Source: Halosimplex salinum
GTDB taxonomy: Archaea; Halobacteriota; Halobacteria; Halobacteriales; Haloarculaceae
DNA length: 64,000 nucleotides
Assembly (NCBI RefSeq): GCF_003730195.1
Contig: NZ_QWGG01000001.1
Span: 310,001 to 374,000, forward strand
Reading direction: 5' to 3'
How positions within the stretch are numbered: the first letter of the stretch is position 1; each line of letters starts with the position of its first letter. Positions 9,237 to 18,088 of this stretch are shown here, in pieces. Position numbers and translations under genes: made by a program. The notes beneath the pieces were generated by a model. The model made no database searches. It saw only the letters and a list, made by a program, of their open reading frames with translations, and was not told the DNA's origin.

Positions 9237-10562
9237 TTACAGCTCGTGGCCGCAGGCGCAGTTGCCGATACAGTAGGTCGTGTCCGCCTCGCCCACGTCG
9301 AGGCCGACCGCGGCCATCGCCGCGAGGATGCTGGCCGACTCGTCGGGGTCGGGCCGGACGCGGGCGGCCGTCGCGCCGTAGGGCGCCGACCCGACCGGGA
9401 TCCGCTCGACGAGTTCGCGCGAGGCGTTGTCGATCACCGCCACCTCGTCGTTCGTCTGGACGGGGACGTACAGTTTCTCGCGGCTCGGCCCCCACGTGCC
9501 GACGAACGCCGACCCGTCGAGCGAGATGCGCCCATCGACCGCCTCGGTCTCGATGTCGACGACCGACACGTCGTTCGTACCAGGCGTGAACACGTAGCCG
9601 AAGCGCGAGTCCGGCCCGATTTCGCTGGTGAGCGCGCCCTCGCCGAGGCCGTCCTCGGGCGTCAACTGCGCGAGGAGTTCGGGCGCCGCGGGCTCGCTGG
9701 TGTCCCAGACGCTCTCCGTTCCAGTTCTGTGTTCGACGATCAGACGGTCGCCACTGGGCGCGACCGTCCCCATCCAGGGGGCCGCGGTGTCGTCGCCGTC
9801 GACCGGCGGCACGTCGATTTGCGTCTCGATCTCGAACTCCGCCACGTCGAGGACGGTCAGCGTGTCGCCGAACAGGTCGGGGACGTACGCGTACGCACCG
9901 TCCGGGTGGACGGTCACGTCGCAGGGGCCGGGCCCGTCGTTGTCTCCGCGACCGCCCTCGTCCGTGCGGTCGATCTCGTCGACGACCTCGCCGAACGTCT
10001 CCGAGTCGCGGTCCGCGTCGATCCGGTAGTTGGTGTGTGCCGGTTCGCGGGCGCTGACGACGACCGACTCGCCGTCCGGCGTGAGTTCCTGCCAGTTCGA
10101 CCCCGACCCCGTCTCAGCGCGGGCGACTTCCGAGAGTGACCCGGCCGTGACCGCGCGCACGCCGCGGCCGACGTTCAGCCAGAGCGGGTCTTCCGGATCG
10201 GTGGTCAACGCCGGCGCGTACTGGTTCGACGGGAACGAGGCCGAGAGGCCGACGTGCTGGGTGTCGACCACCTCGTCGCGCTCCGGGTCGATCACGCTCA
10301 CCGTCGCGTCGTCGGTGTTGAACACGAAGACGGTGTCCTCGGCGTCGGAGCCGTCACCGGTCGCCGTCCCGTCGGTCCCGCTCCCGTCGCCGCTCGACCC
10401 GCTCGAACAGCCGGCCGCGAGCGCGGCGCCGGCGGTCGCCGACCCCGCGAGCAGGCCGCGCCGCGAGACGCCCGACTCGCCGCCCGGGCCGTCCGTCGCA
10501 TCGCCGTCCGCTCCGCCGCGATTCGGATACAGTCGGTCGGCGTCGCCGTCGCCGTCGGTCAT
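9237..10562 (-). CDS. YVTN beta-propeller-like Tat lipoprotein with C-terminal cysteine cluster
   Basis: A 441-aa secreted lipoprotein. Tat motif RRGLLAG (Arg34-Arg35) and lipobox Cys52 (AAGCSSG) are followed by an acidic linker. The body contains repeated blades such as VFVFNTDDATVSVIDPERD, VTVHPDGAYAYVPD, LTVLDVAEFEIETQI and VSVVDIETEAVDGRI, the pattern of YVTN/NHL beta-propellers. The protein ends in CIGNCACGHEL, with Cys431, Cys435 and Cys437 and a nearby His439, a compact potential metal or disulfide site at the extreme C-terminus. The role is unknown; surface sensing or a periplasm-like redox function are possible. Convergent with the upstream lipoprotein. Confidence 0.8.
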   Translation of the reverse strand: MTDGDGDADRLYPNRGGADGDATDGPGGESGVSRRGLLAGSATAGAALAAGCSSGSSGDGSGTDGTATGDGSDAEDTVFVFNTDDATVSVIDPERDEVVDTQHVGLSASFPSNQYAPALTTDPEDPLWLNVGRGVRAVTAGSLSEVARAETGSGSNWQELTPDGESVVVSAREPAHTNYRIDADRDSETFGEVVDEIDRTDEGGRGDNDGPGPCDVTVHPDGAYAYVPDLFGDTLTVLDVAEFEIETQIDVPPVDGDDTAAPWMGTVAPSGDRLIVEHRTGTESVWDTSEPAAPELLAQLTPEDGLGEGALTSEIGPDSRFGYVFTPGTNDVSVVDIETEAVDGRISLDGSAFVGTWGPSREKLYVPVQTNDEVAVIDNASRELVERIPVGSAPYGATAARVRPDPDESASILAAMAAVGLDVGEADTTYCIGNCACGHEL

Positions 10563-10667
10563 ATCTCACCCTCGAACCGTCGCCGAAAATACCTGCTGGT
10601 GGCGTGTGCGCGCCGCGCCGACCCGCTCGGAGTGCTGTCCGATCAGCCCGCAACGCCTCACTCGGCG

Positions 10668-11651
10668 CTACCCGGAGTCGGGACTCACGACCTGGTTTCG
10701 CAGGTCGCCGTAGGTGCCGGTCTCCTCGATCTGTTCGAGGTTCTCGACGAGGATGTCGGCGAGACGCGACCAGTACTCGGGGGTCGCACCGGAGTTGTGG
10801 GGGGTGATCCGGACGTTGTCGAACCCCCAGAGCGGGTGACCGGCGGGGAGGGGTTCCGGGTCGGTCACGTCCAGCCCAGCGCCGCCGAGTTTGTTCCCCC
10901 GGAGCGCGTCGACGAGCGCGTCCGTGTCGACGATCGGGCCGCGGCCCACGTTGACGAGCACGGCGTCGGTCGGCATCGCGGCCAGTTCCGACTCCCCGAT
11001 CAGGCCGCGCGTCTCGTCGGTCAGCGGCGCGGCGACGACGACGTAGTCCGACCGCGCGAGCGCACCTTCGAACTCGTCGTCGTCGGTGAACCCGACCACC
11101 TCGTCCGTGGGACCGCCCTTGTCGGGCGTGTAGCGAGCGCCGATCACCTCGACGCCGAAGCCGTCCAGTCGCTCGACGACCGCTTCTCCGATGGCGCCCA
11201 AGCCGACGACGGTGACGGTCGAGCCCCGGAACTCGCCGCCGCGGAAGTGCTGCCACAGTTCGTCCTGCTCGCGGCGCCACCCCTCGTCCAGGCGGCGAGC
11301 GAACGCGAGGAGCCAGCCGACGACGTGTTCGGCGATGTTCGGTCCGTGGACGCCGGAGGCGTTCGTGACCGCGACGCCGCGCTCCTCGAAGGCCTCCAGT
11401 GGCAGGTGACCGACGCCGGCCGACCCGCAGGCGAACAGTCGGAGCTCGCTGGCCCGCGCGAGCAGTTCCTCGTCCATGTGCAGTCCGGTGACGACCCGCG
11501 CCTGCCCCACCGCCTCGTGGGCCTCCCCGCTCGTCCGCGGGAGCGTCACGTGGTAGCTCGGGAGTCGATTTCGGAGTTCCGCGGCGTACTCGCTCGCGGG
11601 TATCCCGTGTGCTGGCTGGTTCAACACGACGATCCGCTCTGCTCCGGCCAT
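10668..11651 (-). CDS. D-2-hydroxyacid dehydrogenase (NAD-dependent)
   Basis: A 327-aa enzyme of the D-isomer specific 2-hydroxyacid dehydrogenase family. The Rossmann motif GLGAIGEAV lies in the middle, and the family catalytic triad is present: Arg in VNVGRGPIVD, Glu in DVTDPEPLP and His in ITPHNSGATP. The family reduces 2-oxoacids to D-2-hydroxyacids or the reverse with NAD(P)H. The substrate (glyoxylate, hydroxypyruvate, phosphoglycerate or other) cannot be inferred from neighbours. It is divergent from the small Cys-containing protein at 11752. Confidence 0.88.
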   Translation of the reverse strand: MAGAERIVVLNQPAHGIPASEYAAELRNRLPSYHVTLPRTSGEAHEAVGQARVVTGLHMDEELLARASELRLFACGSAGVGHLPLEAFEERGVAVTNASGVHGPNIAEHVVGWLLAFARRLDEGWRREQDELWQHFRGGEFRGSTVTVVGLGAIGEAVVERLDGFGVEVIGARYTPDKGGPTDEVVGFTDDDEFEGALARSDYVVVAAPLTDETRGLIGESELAAMPTDAVLVNVGRGPIVDTDALVDALRGNKLGGAGLDVTDPEPLPAGHPLWGFDNVRITPHNSGATPEYWSRLADILVENLEQIEETGTYGDLRNQVVSPDSG

Positions 11652-11751
11652 GGAACGTGGTCGGCCGTGACCGAAATAAACGTTCTCGACCGGTCGGGCC
11701 CGTAGCGGCCGACCACCGGGCCTTTACTCGTCTCGGCCCGTCGCCCCGAGT

Positions 11752-11919
11752 ATGGAAGCAGTTCACAACGAAGAGACGGGGACGTGGCACCTGATCGGTG
11801 TGCGCGGGTGCGGTGCAGAGCCCGACGGCGACACCGTCGACGGCACGTGGGCGGAGATCCGGGACCGGGTCGAACGCGATAGCGACGACCCCTGCGAGAA
11901 CTGTAACTGGCCGTCCTGA
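11752..11919 (+). CDS. Small (55-aa) cysteine-containing haloarchaeal protein
   Basis: This short ORF encodes 55 residues beginning MEAVHNEETGTWHL and ending DPCENCNWPS. Three cysteines are present: one in VRGCGAE and a CxxC pair (PCENC) at the C-terminus, which suggests zinc binding. Codon use matches the surrounding genes and the T-rich stretch ctttactcg (11722-11730) about 25 bp before the ATG is a plausible promoter. I do not recognise a named family. The following 11920-12202 interval contains no convincing gene. Confidence 0.65.
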   Translation: MEAVHNEETGTWHLIGVRGCGAEPDGDTVDGTWAEIRDRVERDSDDPCENCNWPS

Positions 11920-12202
11920 CTGGTTCTTCCGCGCGAGCTGAGACCGAACTCGGACACCGTCGCTCGACCGCTGGGCCTCCGCGCTCGAACGCGGCGGGAG
12001 AGACCGCTTCCGAACGGTTCGGTCCTCGAACGCGTCCGGTTTTCGCCGTTTTCGCGCCGAGCAAGGAGTGGCCGGAATCGCTCGGTCGGGTCTCCGGTCG
12101 CGGACTTCCCGATCGCACACGGGTCGACGAACGAAGCCAATTCGGTATCGTTACTGGCTTTCTATTAGTTACCGTTATGCCGGCGGCTGACGACCCGTTC
12201 GT

Positions 12203-12586
12203 ATGGACGACCCGAACGCGGACCCGTACGAGCGACTCGAAGTCTGGTGTGCAGGGGAGGAGTGGTGCCCCGTCACGACGACGGCGACGCTCATCGGCAA
12301 GAAGTGGCATCCGGTCATCGTGCACAGGCTGCTCGAAAACGGTCCGAGCGGATTCAACGAACTCCAGGAGGACGTCGACGGCATCTCGAGCAAGGTGCTC
12401 TCGGACAGCCTGGAGGACCTGGAGGAGAACGGGCTGGTGAACCGCGAGATCATCAGTGAGAAGCCGTTTCGAGTGAACTACTCGCTCACCGACCACGGCG
12501 AGTCCCTCCGGCCCGTCATCCACGCGATGCGCGACTGGGGGAAGCAGTACCTGACCGAGCCCGAGGGCGAGGAGCACTCGACCTGA
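12203..12586 (+). CDS. HxlR-type winged-helix transcriptional regulator
   Basis: A 127-aa DNA-binding protein. The core LIGKKWHPVIVHRLLENGPSGFNEL is characteristic of the HxlR family winged helix, followed by ISSKVLSDSLEDLEENGLV (recognition helix and wing). Two cysteines just before it (Cys16 and Cys22, the latter in WCPV) match the conserved redox-sensing cysteine position of several HxlR proteins, so thiol or aldehyde stress sensing is plausible but inferred. An AT-rich stretch at 12158-12176 (ttctattagttaccgtta) is the likely promoter. Its targets are not evident. Confidence 0.88.
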   Translation: MDDPNADPYERLEVWCAGEEWCPVTTTATLIGKKWHPVIVHRLLENGPSGFNELQEDVDGISSKVLSDSLEDLEENGLVNREIISEKPFRVNYSLTDHGESLRPVIHAMRDWGKQYLTEPEGEEHST

Positions 12587-12654
12587 GCGGCCGCGGTCGG
12601 TCGGCTGTCAGATCCGGGCGACCGCGACGCTCGCCGGCTTCGACGGCAGCGCTC

Positions 12655-13407
12655 TCACTGATACATGCGGAGCGACTCCGCTTTCGAGCTCTCGTCCGCT
12701 TCTGACTCGCGCATCCGCTCGGCGAGGGCCTGCTCGTTCTCACGGATCTCGGACGCGGCCTCGCGCAGGGGGTCGACGTCCACGTCGATGCCGGCGACCG
12801 GCACGATCCCGTCCTCGATGAGCGTACACGCCGCCTCGGGGTCGGGCCGCTCCGGATCCGCCTCCACGATCAGACCGAGCGACGTGATCCCCTCGGTGCG
12901 CGCGACGTTCAGCATCGCGCCGGTCGGGCCGCTCCAGAGGCCGGCTTCGGACGGCGGTTCGATGTCGAGGGCTGCCAGCGTCTCCTCGCCGCCGCCGGTC
13001 GCGACGCCACACAGCGAGCGCTCTTCGGCGGAGTCGGCGGTCTCGTCTCGCGCGATGCCGCTGAAGTTGATCGGGAGCGCGTTTCGCTCGACGAGGAAGC
13101 CGGTCAGACACGACGCGAAGTCCGAGACGGTCTGTGGCGACACCGCCACGTCGCTCTGGAGGGCCAGCAGGTCCCGCCGTTCGTCCGCGTAGATGCGGAC
13201 CGCGGGGAGGACTCTGTGGTCGTCACCGTGATACGCCCCGACCTGCGGCAGGCTCGGACACTCGATGCTCGCGTAGTAGGTCATCCCGAACTGGTCGATC
13301 AGGTGGTCGGTCGCGAGTTTGCCCACGAGGCCGAGTCCGGGAAGCCCCTCCACGAAGACGGGGTTGTTCAGCCTGAGGTGTTCGTTCCAGACGACTGCGT
13401 GACTCAT
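12655..13407 (-). CDS. PAC2-family protein (proteasome assembly chaperone-like)
   Basis: A 250-aa protein of the archaeal PAC2 superfamily (PbaB-like). The N-terminal VFVEGLPGLGLVGKLATDHL is the family signature, and the domain runs through about residue 210; the C-terminus is a charged helical tail (residues ~215-250) likely to form a coiled coil. Archaeal members include proteasome assembly chaperones that bind the 20S alpha ring, but several have other roles. Convergent with the HxlR regulator; upstream lies the nnrE gene about 100 bp away in the same direction. Confidence 0.82.
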   Translation of the reverse strand: MSHAVVWNEHLRLNNPVFVEGLPGLGLVGKLATDHLIDQFGMTYYASIECPSLPQVGAYHGDDHRVLPAVRIYADERRDLLALQSDVAVSPQTVSDFASCLTGFLVERNALPINFSGIARDETADSAEERSLCGVATGGGEETLAALDIEPPSEAGLWSGPTGAMLNVARTEGITSLGLIVEADPERPDPEAACTLIEDGIVPVAGIDVDVDPLREAASEIRENEQALAERMRESEADESSKAESLRMYQ

Positions 13408-13506
13408 ACACCAGTTTCGCGTTCGAACGGCAAAAGCGACACAGGCGCGTGCGGAGAACGCGACAGACCGCGCAGTTCCGGCGGTATCGCCCTCGACGCG
13501 ACGGAC

Positions 13507-14220
13507 TCACTCCGCGAGCGAGACCCGGTAGCCGTCGCGGAACGGGTTCGCGTACGGGATATCGAACGCCTCGTAGACGCCCGACGGGACCGCGATGTCC
13601 GCGAGCACCAGGTCGGCGTCGAGGCCCGCGAGCCCGGTCTTGGGGAGCGCGAGCGTGACGACGCTGTCGGAATCCGCGACGACGCCCGCTCGCTCCCCCG
13701 TGGTCGCGTTCAGCCCGGAGGGAACGTCGAGGGAGACGACGGTCGAGTCCTCGTCGACGGCCCGGAGCAGGTCGGCGGGCGTGCCGCGGAGCGGTCCCTC
13801 GAGGCCGTAGCCGACGAGCGCGTCCACGACTACTGCGGCGTCGCTGTCGGTCAGCGCGTCTGGCCCGCCGCCGACCGGGACGCCCATCGCGGCGAGGGTG
13901 TCGTACTGTGACCGCGCCGCGCCGTCGAGGTCGTCTGGATCGCGATCGAGGACGACGGAGACAGGGATCTCCCGGTTCGCGAGGTGGCGCGCGGCGCAGA
14001 GCCCGCCGCCGCCGTTGCCGCCGTTGCCGGCGAGCACCGTGACGCCCTCTCGCCCTCTCTCGCGGACGTGTGACGCGATATTTCGACCGGCGTTCTCCAT
14101 CATCTGCAGGAGTCCGAGCCCGAACGTCTCGACCGCGACGCGGTCGACCGCGCGCATCTCCTCGGCCGTCACCGCCGTCACCGACTGCCCCTGGCCCGTC
14201 TCGAACAGTGTCCGGTCCAT
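13507..14220 (-). CDS. nnrE: NAD(P)H-hydrate epimerase (YjeF N-terminal domain)
   Basis: A 237-aa stand-alone YjeF_N domain protein that epimerises damaged R-NAD(P)HX to the S form for repair. Conserved parts are the N-terminal TAEEMRAVDRVAVETFG, the glycine-rich loop GNGGNGGGGLCAARHL and VVVDALVGYGLEGPLRG with the active-site Asp. The dehydratase (NnrD) domain that is fused in many organisms is absent here and not found next to it. The ATG at 14220 is chosen because the upstream open frame lacks family resemblance. Confidence 0.88.
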   Translation of the reverse strand: MDRTLFETGQGQSVTAVTAEEMRAVDRVAVETFGLGLLQMMENAGRNIASHVRERGREGVTVLAGNGGNGGGGLCAARHLANREIPVSVVLDRDPDDLDGAARSQYDTLAAMGVPVGGGPDALTDSDAAVVVDALVGYGLEGPLRGTPADLLRAVDEDSTVVSLDVPSGLNATTGERAGVVADSDSVVTLALPKTGLAGLDADLVLADIAVPSGVYEAFDIPYANPFRDGYRVSLAE

Positions 14221-14300
14221 CGGTCGGACCGACGACCCGCTGTCGGTTGTAGCTTGTCGTGGATCGCGCAACCGACCGGCGAGAGCGAGCGGAAACCCGG

Positions 14301-15338
14301 TCAGTCGTAGGTGTGGAAGTCGACCGCCTGTTCGAGTAGTTCGTCGGGGACCCCGGGGACTTCCTCGGAGCGGACGGGGCCGAGTTCGTCGAGTGCTTCG
14401 GGGTCGCGCGGGAAGTCTCGCAACCGGAAGTGCACGTCGATGCCGGCTCTCGCGCCCTCTCCGAGCGCGACGGGGATCTGGTTGTGACCGGGCGTGCAGT
14501 CCCCCACGGCGTACACGTCGTCGACCGACGTCTTGCCGTGGTCGCCGACATCGATGGTCCCGTCGTCGTTGATCGCACAGCCGAGTTCGCTCGCCAGCCC
14601 GTTGTTGTACTCGGCGCCGTACATCGCGAACCCGCCCCTGTACTCGCGGACGGACCCGCTCTCGAACTCGAGGGCTTTCAGCCAGCCGTCCTCGCCGTTC
14701 TGGACGCCGGTCACGTCCTCGTGGACCACGTCGATCGGGTGCCGGTCCAGCACGTCGGCCGTCTCGTCGCTCCACTCGGGGTCCACACCGCGGGTCAGCA
14801 GGTCGACCTCGTCGGTGAAGTTCAGCATGATCATCGCCACGTGTGCGGCGCTCTCTCCGTGTCCCATGACGTAGACGGACTCGTCGACGAACATGTGAGC
14901 GTCACAGTGCAGGCAGTAGTGGAGGCCGCGACCGGTTCGCGGCAGCGGTGGCTCCGGTCGCACGTCGTTGAACCCCGTCGCGAGCACGACGATCTCGGCC
15001 CCGTAGTCCGCGTTGTTCCCCGACAGCCGTATCCGTTCGCCGTCCTCCTCGTCGCCGCCGCCGTCTCGGGAACACGACGTCACCATGTCTCGATGGATAT
15101 CACAGCCGTACTCCTCGAGTTGTTCCCGACCGATCTCGAGGAACTCGCCGCCGCTCGTCTCCTCGCGGACGCCCAGCAGGTTGTGCGTCTGTCGCATCAT
15201 CGCCGCGCGACCGCCGCCGCGACTCACGACCGCCGTCCGGTGTCCGAGTCGCGTGCTGTAGAGCGCGGCCGTCATCCCCGCCGGGCCGCCGCCCACGACG
15301 ACCACTTCGTACTCGTGGCTCTCGGTGGTCTCGCTCAT
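14301..15338 (-). CDS. Thioredoxin-reductase-like NAD(P)/FAD oxidoreductase
   Basis: A 345-aa flavoprotein. FAD-binding GGGPAGMTAALYSTRLG near the N-terminus and a C-terminal VYAVGDCTPGHNQIPVALGEGARAG are thioredoxin reductase family signatures. The expected CxxC redox site between the FAD and NAD domains appears as YCLHCDAHM, so the pair of cysteines is present. The NAD(P)-binding glycine motif is altered (VMGHGESAAHVA), suggesting an atypical reductant or a regulatory role. It could reduce thioredoxin or a related small thiol protein. It is the gene following nnrE on the same strand but 80 bp apart. Confidence 0.82.
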   Translation of the reverse strand: MSETTESHEYEVVVVGGGPAGMTAALYSTRLGHRTAVVSRGGGRAAMMRQTHNLLGVREETSGGEFLEIGREQLEEYGCDIHRDMVTSCSRDGGGDEEDGERIRLSGNNADYGAEIVVLATGFNDVRPEPPLPRTGRGLHYCLHCDAHMFVDESVYVMGHGESAAHVAMIMLNFTDEVDLLTRGVDPEWSDETADVLDRHPIDVVHEDVTGVQNGEDGWLKALEFESGSVREYRGGFAMYGAEYNNGLASELGCAINDDGTIDVGDHGKTSVDDVYAVGDCTPGHNQIPVALGEGARAGIDVHFRLRDFPRDPEALDELGPVRSEEVPGVPDELLEQAVDFHTYD

Positions 15339-15618
15339 GCGCTCGAACTACTCGGCGAGTCGACTAATAGCTGCGGCCGGAAACGTAAGCGTACGAGCCT
15401 CGCTGTCTCGTTTTGCCACTGATGGGCCGCTGTCGGTCCGCGCGGCACGTCCCGCTGTCCCCGTCGTGATTCGGAGACCGCAGGATCGAATCGGAGTTCA
15501 GAGACGTCAGGATCGAAACCGGACGGAGAGCCGAACAGGGTGTGGCGACCGAGCAGACCGGTCGCTTCGGGCGGACCGCTCTGGGTCCGACCGTCGGGGG
15601 TACCGACCAGTCGTCCGA

Positions 15619-15729
15619 TTACATCTCCATGTCGTGTTCCTCTCTCGCGTGGTCTTCGAGTTCCTCCTCCGTGTCGAACGTCTGGCCGCACTTGCCGCAC
15701 TCGTGAGTGCCTTTGCCGCCGTGTGACAT
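15619..15729 (-). CDS. Very small (36-aa) C2H2 zinc-finger protein
   Basis: A 36-residue ORF forming essentially a single C2H2 zinc finger: Cys11-x2-Cys14, then His27-x4-His32, with hydrophobic Phe18 and Leu24 at the expected core positions. Such single-finger mini-proteins are common in Halobacteria and some affect biofilm and other phenotypes. A histidine-glycine N-terminus (SHGGKG) is unusual. The ATG at 15729 lies about 30 bp from an AT-rich stretch (tatatc, 15757-15762) that would serve as TATA for a leaderless transcript. The interval 15339-15618 holds no other convincing gene. Confidence 0.75.
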   Translation of the reverse strand: MSHGGKGTHECGKCGQTFDTEEELEDHAREEHDMEM

Positions 15730-16019
15730 ACGATACCATCTATCGCCGTGGCCGGTATATCTGATCCGTGCATTTGCCACGTGTGGCTGTCGGGCGCCGC
15801 TGGGGCCGGTGTCTCGACCTTAGACGGTCAGACGAGGTCTGTGACGGCTCGCCCCGCGGTAGCTGTCGTCGGTCCGGCGAATAGAACGCGTAAGGCCCGT
15901 GGTCGTCCTGCCAGGCGGACGGGACCCGTCGACGAGCGGCGAGTCGTTCTGACGAGGACCGAGCGGGGTTACCGGGTGGTAACTCGCCGTTGATTAGTGA
16001 TGCGCTCGTACCGACGGTC

Positions 16020-17465
16020 ATGGAGACATTCGACTTCCTCTTCATCGGTTCCGGATCCGGACTGGACGTCGCGAACGTCGCGGCGAACCAGGGCCAGTCG
16101 GTCGCTGTCGTCGAGAGGGGACGCCTCGGCGGCACCTGTCTCAACCGCGGCTGTATCCCGTCGAAGCTACTGCTGTACCACGCGGACGTGCTGGAGACGA
16201 TCGAGCGCGCCGACGAGTTCAAGATCGACGCGACGGTCGAGGACGTCGACTTCGCCGAGATCGTCCGCGAAGTCAACGAGGAGGTCCACGGCGATTCGGA
16301 GTCGATCCGGAACGGGCTCAGTTCGTCGCCCCAGCACAGCCTGTTCGACGGCGAGGCCCGGTTCGTCGACGAACGGACCATCGAGGTGTCGGGCGGCGAA
16401 GACGACGGCGCCCGACTGCAGGCCGAGACGATCCTCGTCGCCGCCGGCTCGCGGCCCGCGATCCCCCCTATCGACGGGATCGAGTCCGTCGACTACGTGA
16501 CGAGCACGGAGGCGCTCCAGCTGGAGACGCCGCCCGACCACCTCGTGATCGTCGGTGGCGGCTACATCGCGGCCGAACTCGCCCAGTTCTTCGGGACGTT
16601 CGGAAGTGATATCACTATCGTCGGTCGGCGTCCGAATCTCCTCCCCGAGGCCGACGAGGAAGTCGCCGCGGCGTTCACCGACCGCTACAGTGACCGGTTC
16701 ACCGTCCACACCGGACACGCGGCCACGGCCGTCACCGAAGACGGGGGCGAGTTCACGGTCGAAGCGCACCCCTACGAGTACGGCGAGGCTGCGGGACTCG
16801 TCGAGGGCGCCGACACCGTCAGCGTGACCGGCGACGAACTGCTGGTCGCCGCCGGGCGCGTGTCGAACGCCGACACGCTGAACCTCGACGCGACGAGCGT
16901 CCAGACGGACGACCGCGGGTTTATCGAGACCGACGAATACCTCCGAACCGACGCGGAGGGCGTCTGGGCGCTGGGCGACATCGTCGGCGAGTACCTGCTG
17001 AAACACAGCGCCAACCACGAGGCCCAGACGGCCGCACGGAACATCTTCGGCAGCGAACTGCGGCCGGTCGACTACAGCGCGATGCCGTTCGCGGTCTTCG
17101 CCTCGCCGGAGGTCGCCGGCGTCGGCGCTCGGGAGGAGACACTCCGCGCCGAGGGCCGCGAGTACGCGACCAACACTTACCGCTACGAGGACACGGCTCG
17201 CGGCGACGCGATGAAAGCCGAGGGCTTCGTGAAGGTCATCGTCGACCTCGAGGGCGAGATACTGGGCTGTCACATCGTCGGCCCCGACGCGTCCACGGTG
17301 ATCCAGGAGGTCGTCGTCGCGATGAAGGCCGGGTCGGGGACTGTGCAGGACATCCGGGAGTCGGTCCACATCCACCCCGCGCTCCCCGAAGTCGTCCAGC
17401 GGGCGTTCTCCGGCCAGTTCAGCCGCGGCAGTGACCACGACCACGACCACGAGCACCACCATTGA
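16020..17465 (+). CDS. Dihydrolipoyl dehydrogenase-like pyridine nucleotide-disulfide oxidoreductase with His-rich tail
   Basis: A 481-aa class I disulfide oxidoreductase. FAD motif IGSGSGLDVANVAA, the redox disulfide GGTCLNRGCIPSK, NAD motif VGGGYIAAELAQFFGT, second FAD motif GVWALGDI and the C-terminal HIHPALPEVV active-site His are all present. These fit dihydrolipoyl dehydrogenase or the closely related mycothione/mercuric reductase group. The C-terminus ends in an Asp/His run (DHDHDHEHHH), a likely metal-binding tail not found in ordinary E3 subunits. No other 2-oxoacid dehydrogenase genes adjoin it, except a stand-alone E2 core at 19609. The ATG at 16020 is preferred over an upstream in-frame start. 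Confidence 0.85.
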   Translation: METFDFLFIGSGSGLDVANVAANQGQSVAVVERGRLGGTCLNRGCIPSKLLLYHADVLETIERADEFKIDATVEDVDFAEIVREVNEEVHGDSESIRNGLSSSPQHSLFDGEARFVDERTIEVSGGEDDGARLQAETILVAAGSRPAIPPIDGIESVDYVTSTEALQLETPPDHLVIVGGGYIAAELAQFFGTFGSDITIVGRRPNLLPEADEEVAAAFTDRYSDRFTVHTGHAATAVTEDGGEFTVEAHPYEYGEAAGLVEGADTVSVTGDELLVAAGRVSNADTLNLDATSVQTDDRGFIETDEYLRTDAEGVWALGDIVGEYLLKHSANHEAQTAARNIFGSELRPVDYSAMPFAVFASPEVAGVGAREETLRAEGREYATNTYRYEDTARGDAMKAEGFVKVIVDLEGEILGCHIVGPDASTVIQEVVVAMKAGSGTVQDIRESVHIHPALPEVVQRAFSGQFSRGSDHDHDHEHHH

Positions 17466-17588
17466 CCGTCAGTTCGACGACCACGACCGCCATCACCGAC
17501 CGCGACCGGGGGCGATAACACTCGTGTAACCCGGTTACCGGGGCGTTCGCGCGGCCTTTAGTGGTCGACCCTCCCAGTGACGGACGTA

Positions 17589-17945
17589 ATGACGAACGCA
17601 GCAGTCATCGTACTCGCCGGAACGGAATCGCACGCGGACACGGGTCGACTCGTCAACGGACTCGAGACGGCCAAGGAGTTCGCAGAGACCGAGGGCGACG
17701 AGGTGGAACTGATCTTCGACGGCGCCGGGACGCAGTGGATCCCCGAACTCGAAGACGAGGACAGCGACTACCACGACCTCTATCAGGCAGTCAGGGGCGA
17801 CACGTCGGTCTGTGACTTCTGTGCCGGCGCGTTCGGCGTGGAAGACGCGGTCGCCGACGCGGGCGTCGTCACCCTCGACGACCACGACGGCCACCCGAGC
17901 ATCCGCTCGCTCGTCGACGACGACTACGAGATCATCACGTTCTGA
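17589..17945 (+). CDS. DsrE-family protein
   Basis: A 118-aa DsrE/DsrF-like protein (VIVLAGTESHADTGRLVNGL at the start). The CDFCAGAFG segment (CxxC-like, about residues 75-83) contains the cysteines often used for sulfur handling. Family members act as sulfurtransferases or sulfur carriers, though many haloarchaeal versions are uncharacterised. The ATG at 17589 is chosen over an upstream GTG. It follows the disulfide oxidoreductase on the same strand with a 123-bp gap, suggesting a shared thiol or sulfur context. Confidence 0.82.
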   Translation: MTNAAVIVLAGTESHADTGRLVNGLETAKEFAETEGDEVELIFDGAGTQWIPELEDEDSDYHDLYQAVRGDTSVCDFCAGAFGVEDAVADAGVVTLDDHDGHPSIRSLVDDDYEIITF

Positions 17946-18088
17946 ACGGGGCTCGCCGTTCGCTCCCTGAACGGGCCCCGTCGTCCGCCCGGACGCGGGT
18001 CGTCAGACCGTCGACGCCGTGAACTGGGAGACGCCGGTCCGTGCGTTCAGACGACCACGACCGCGACGGAGTCCCGTCTCTCACGCCC

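Noticed and set aside
11763..12140. 125-aa minus-strand frame in the interval before the HxlR gene
   Set aside because: Antisense to the small Cys protein and Ser/Arg-rich, typical of a shadow.
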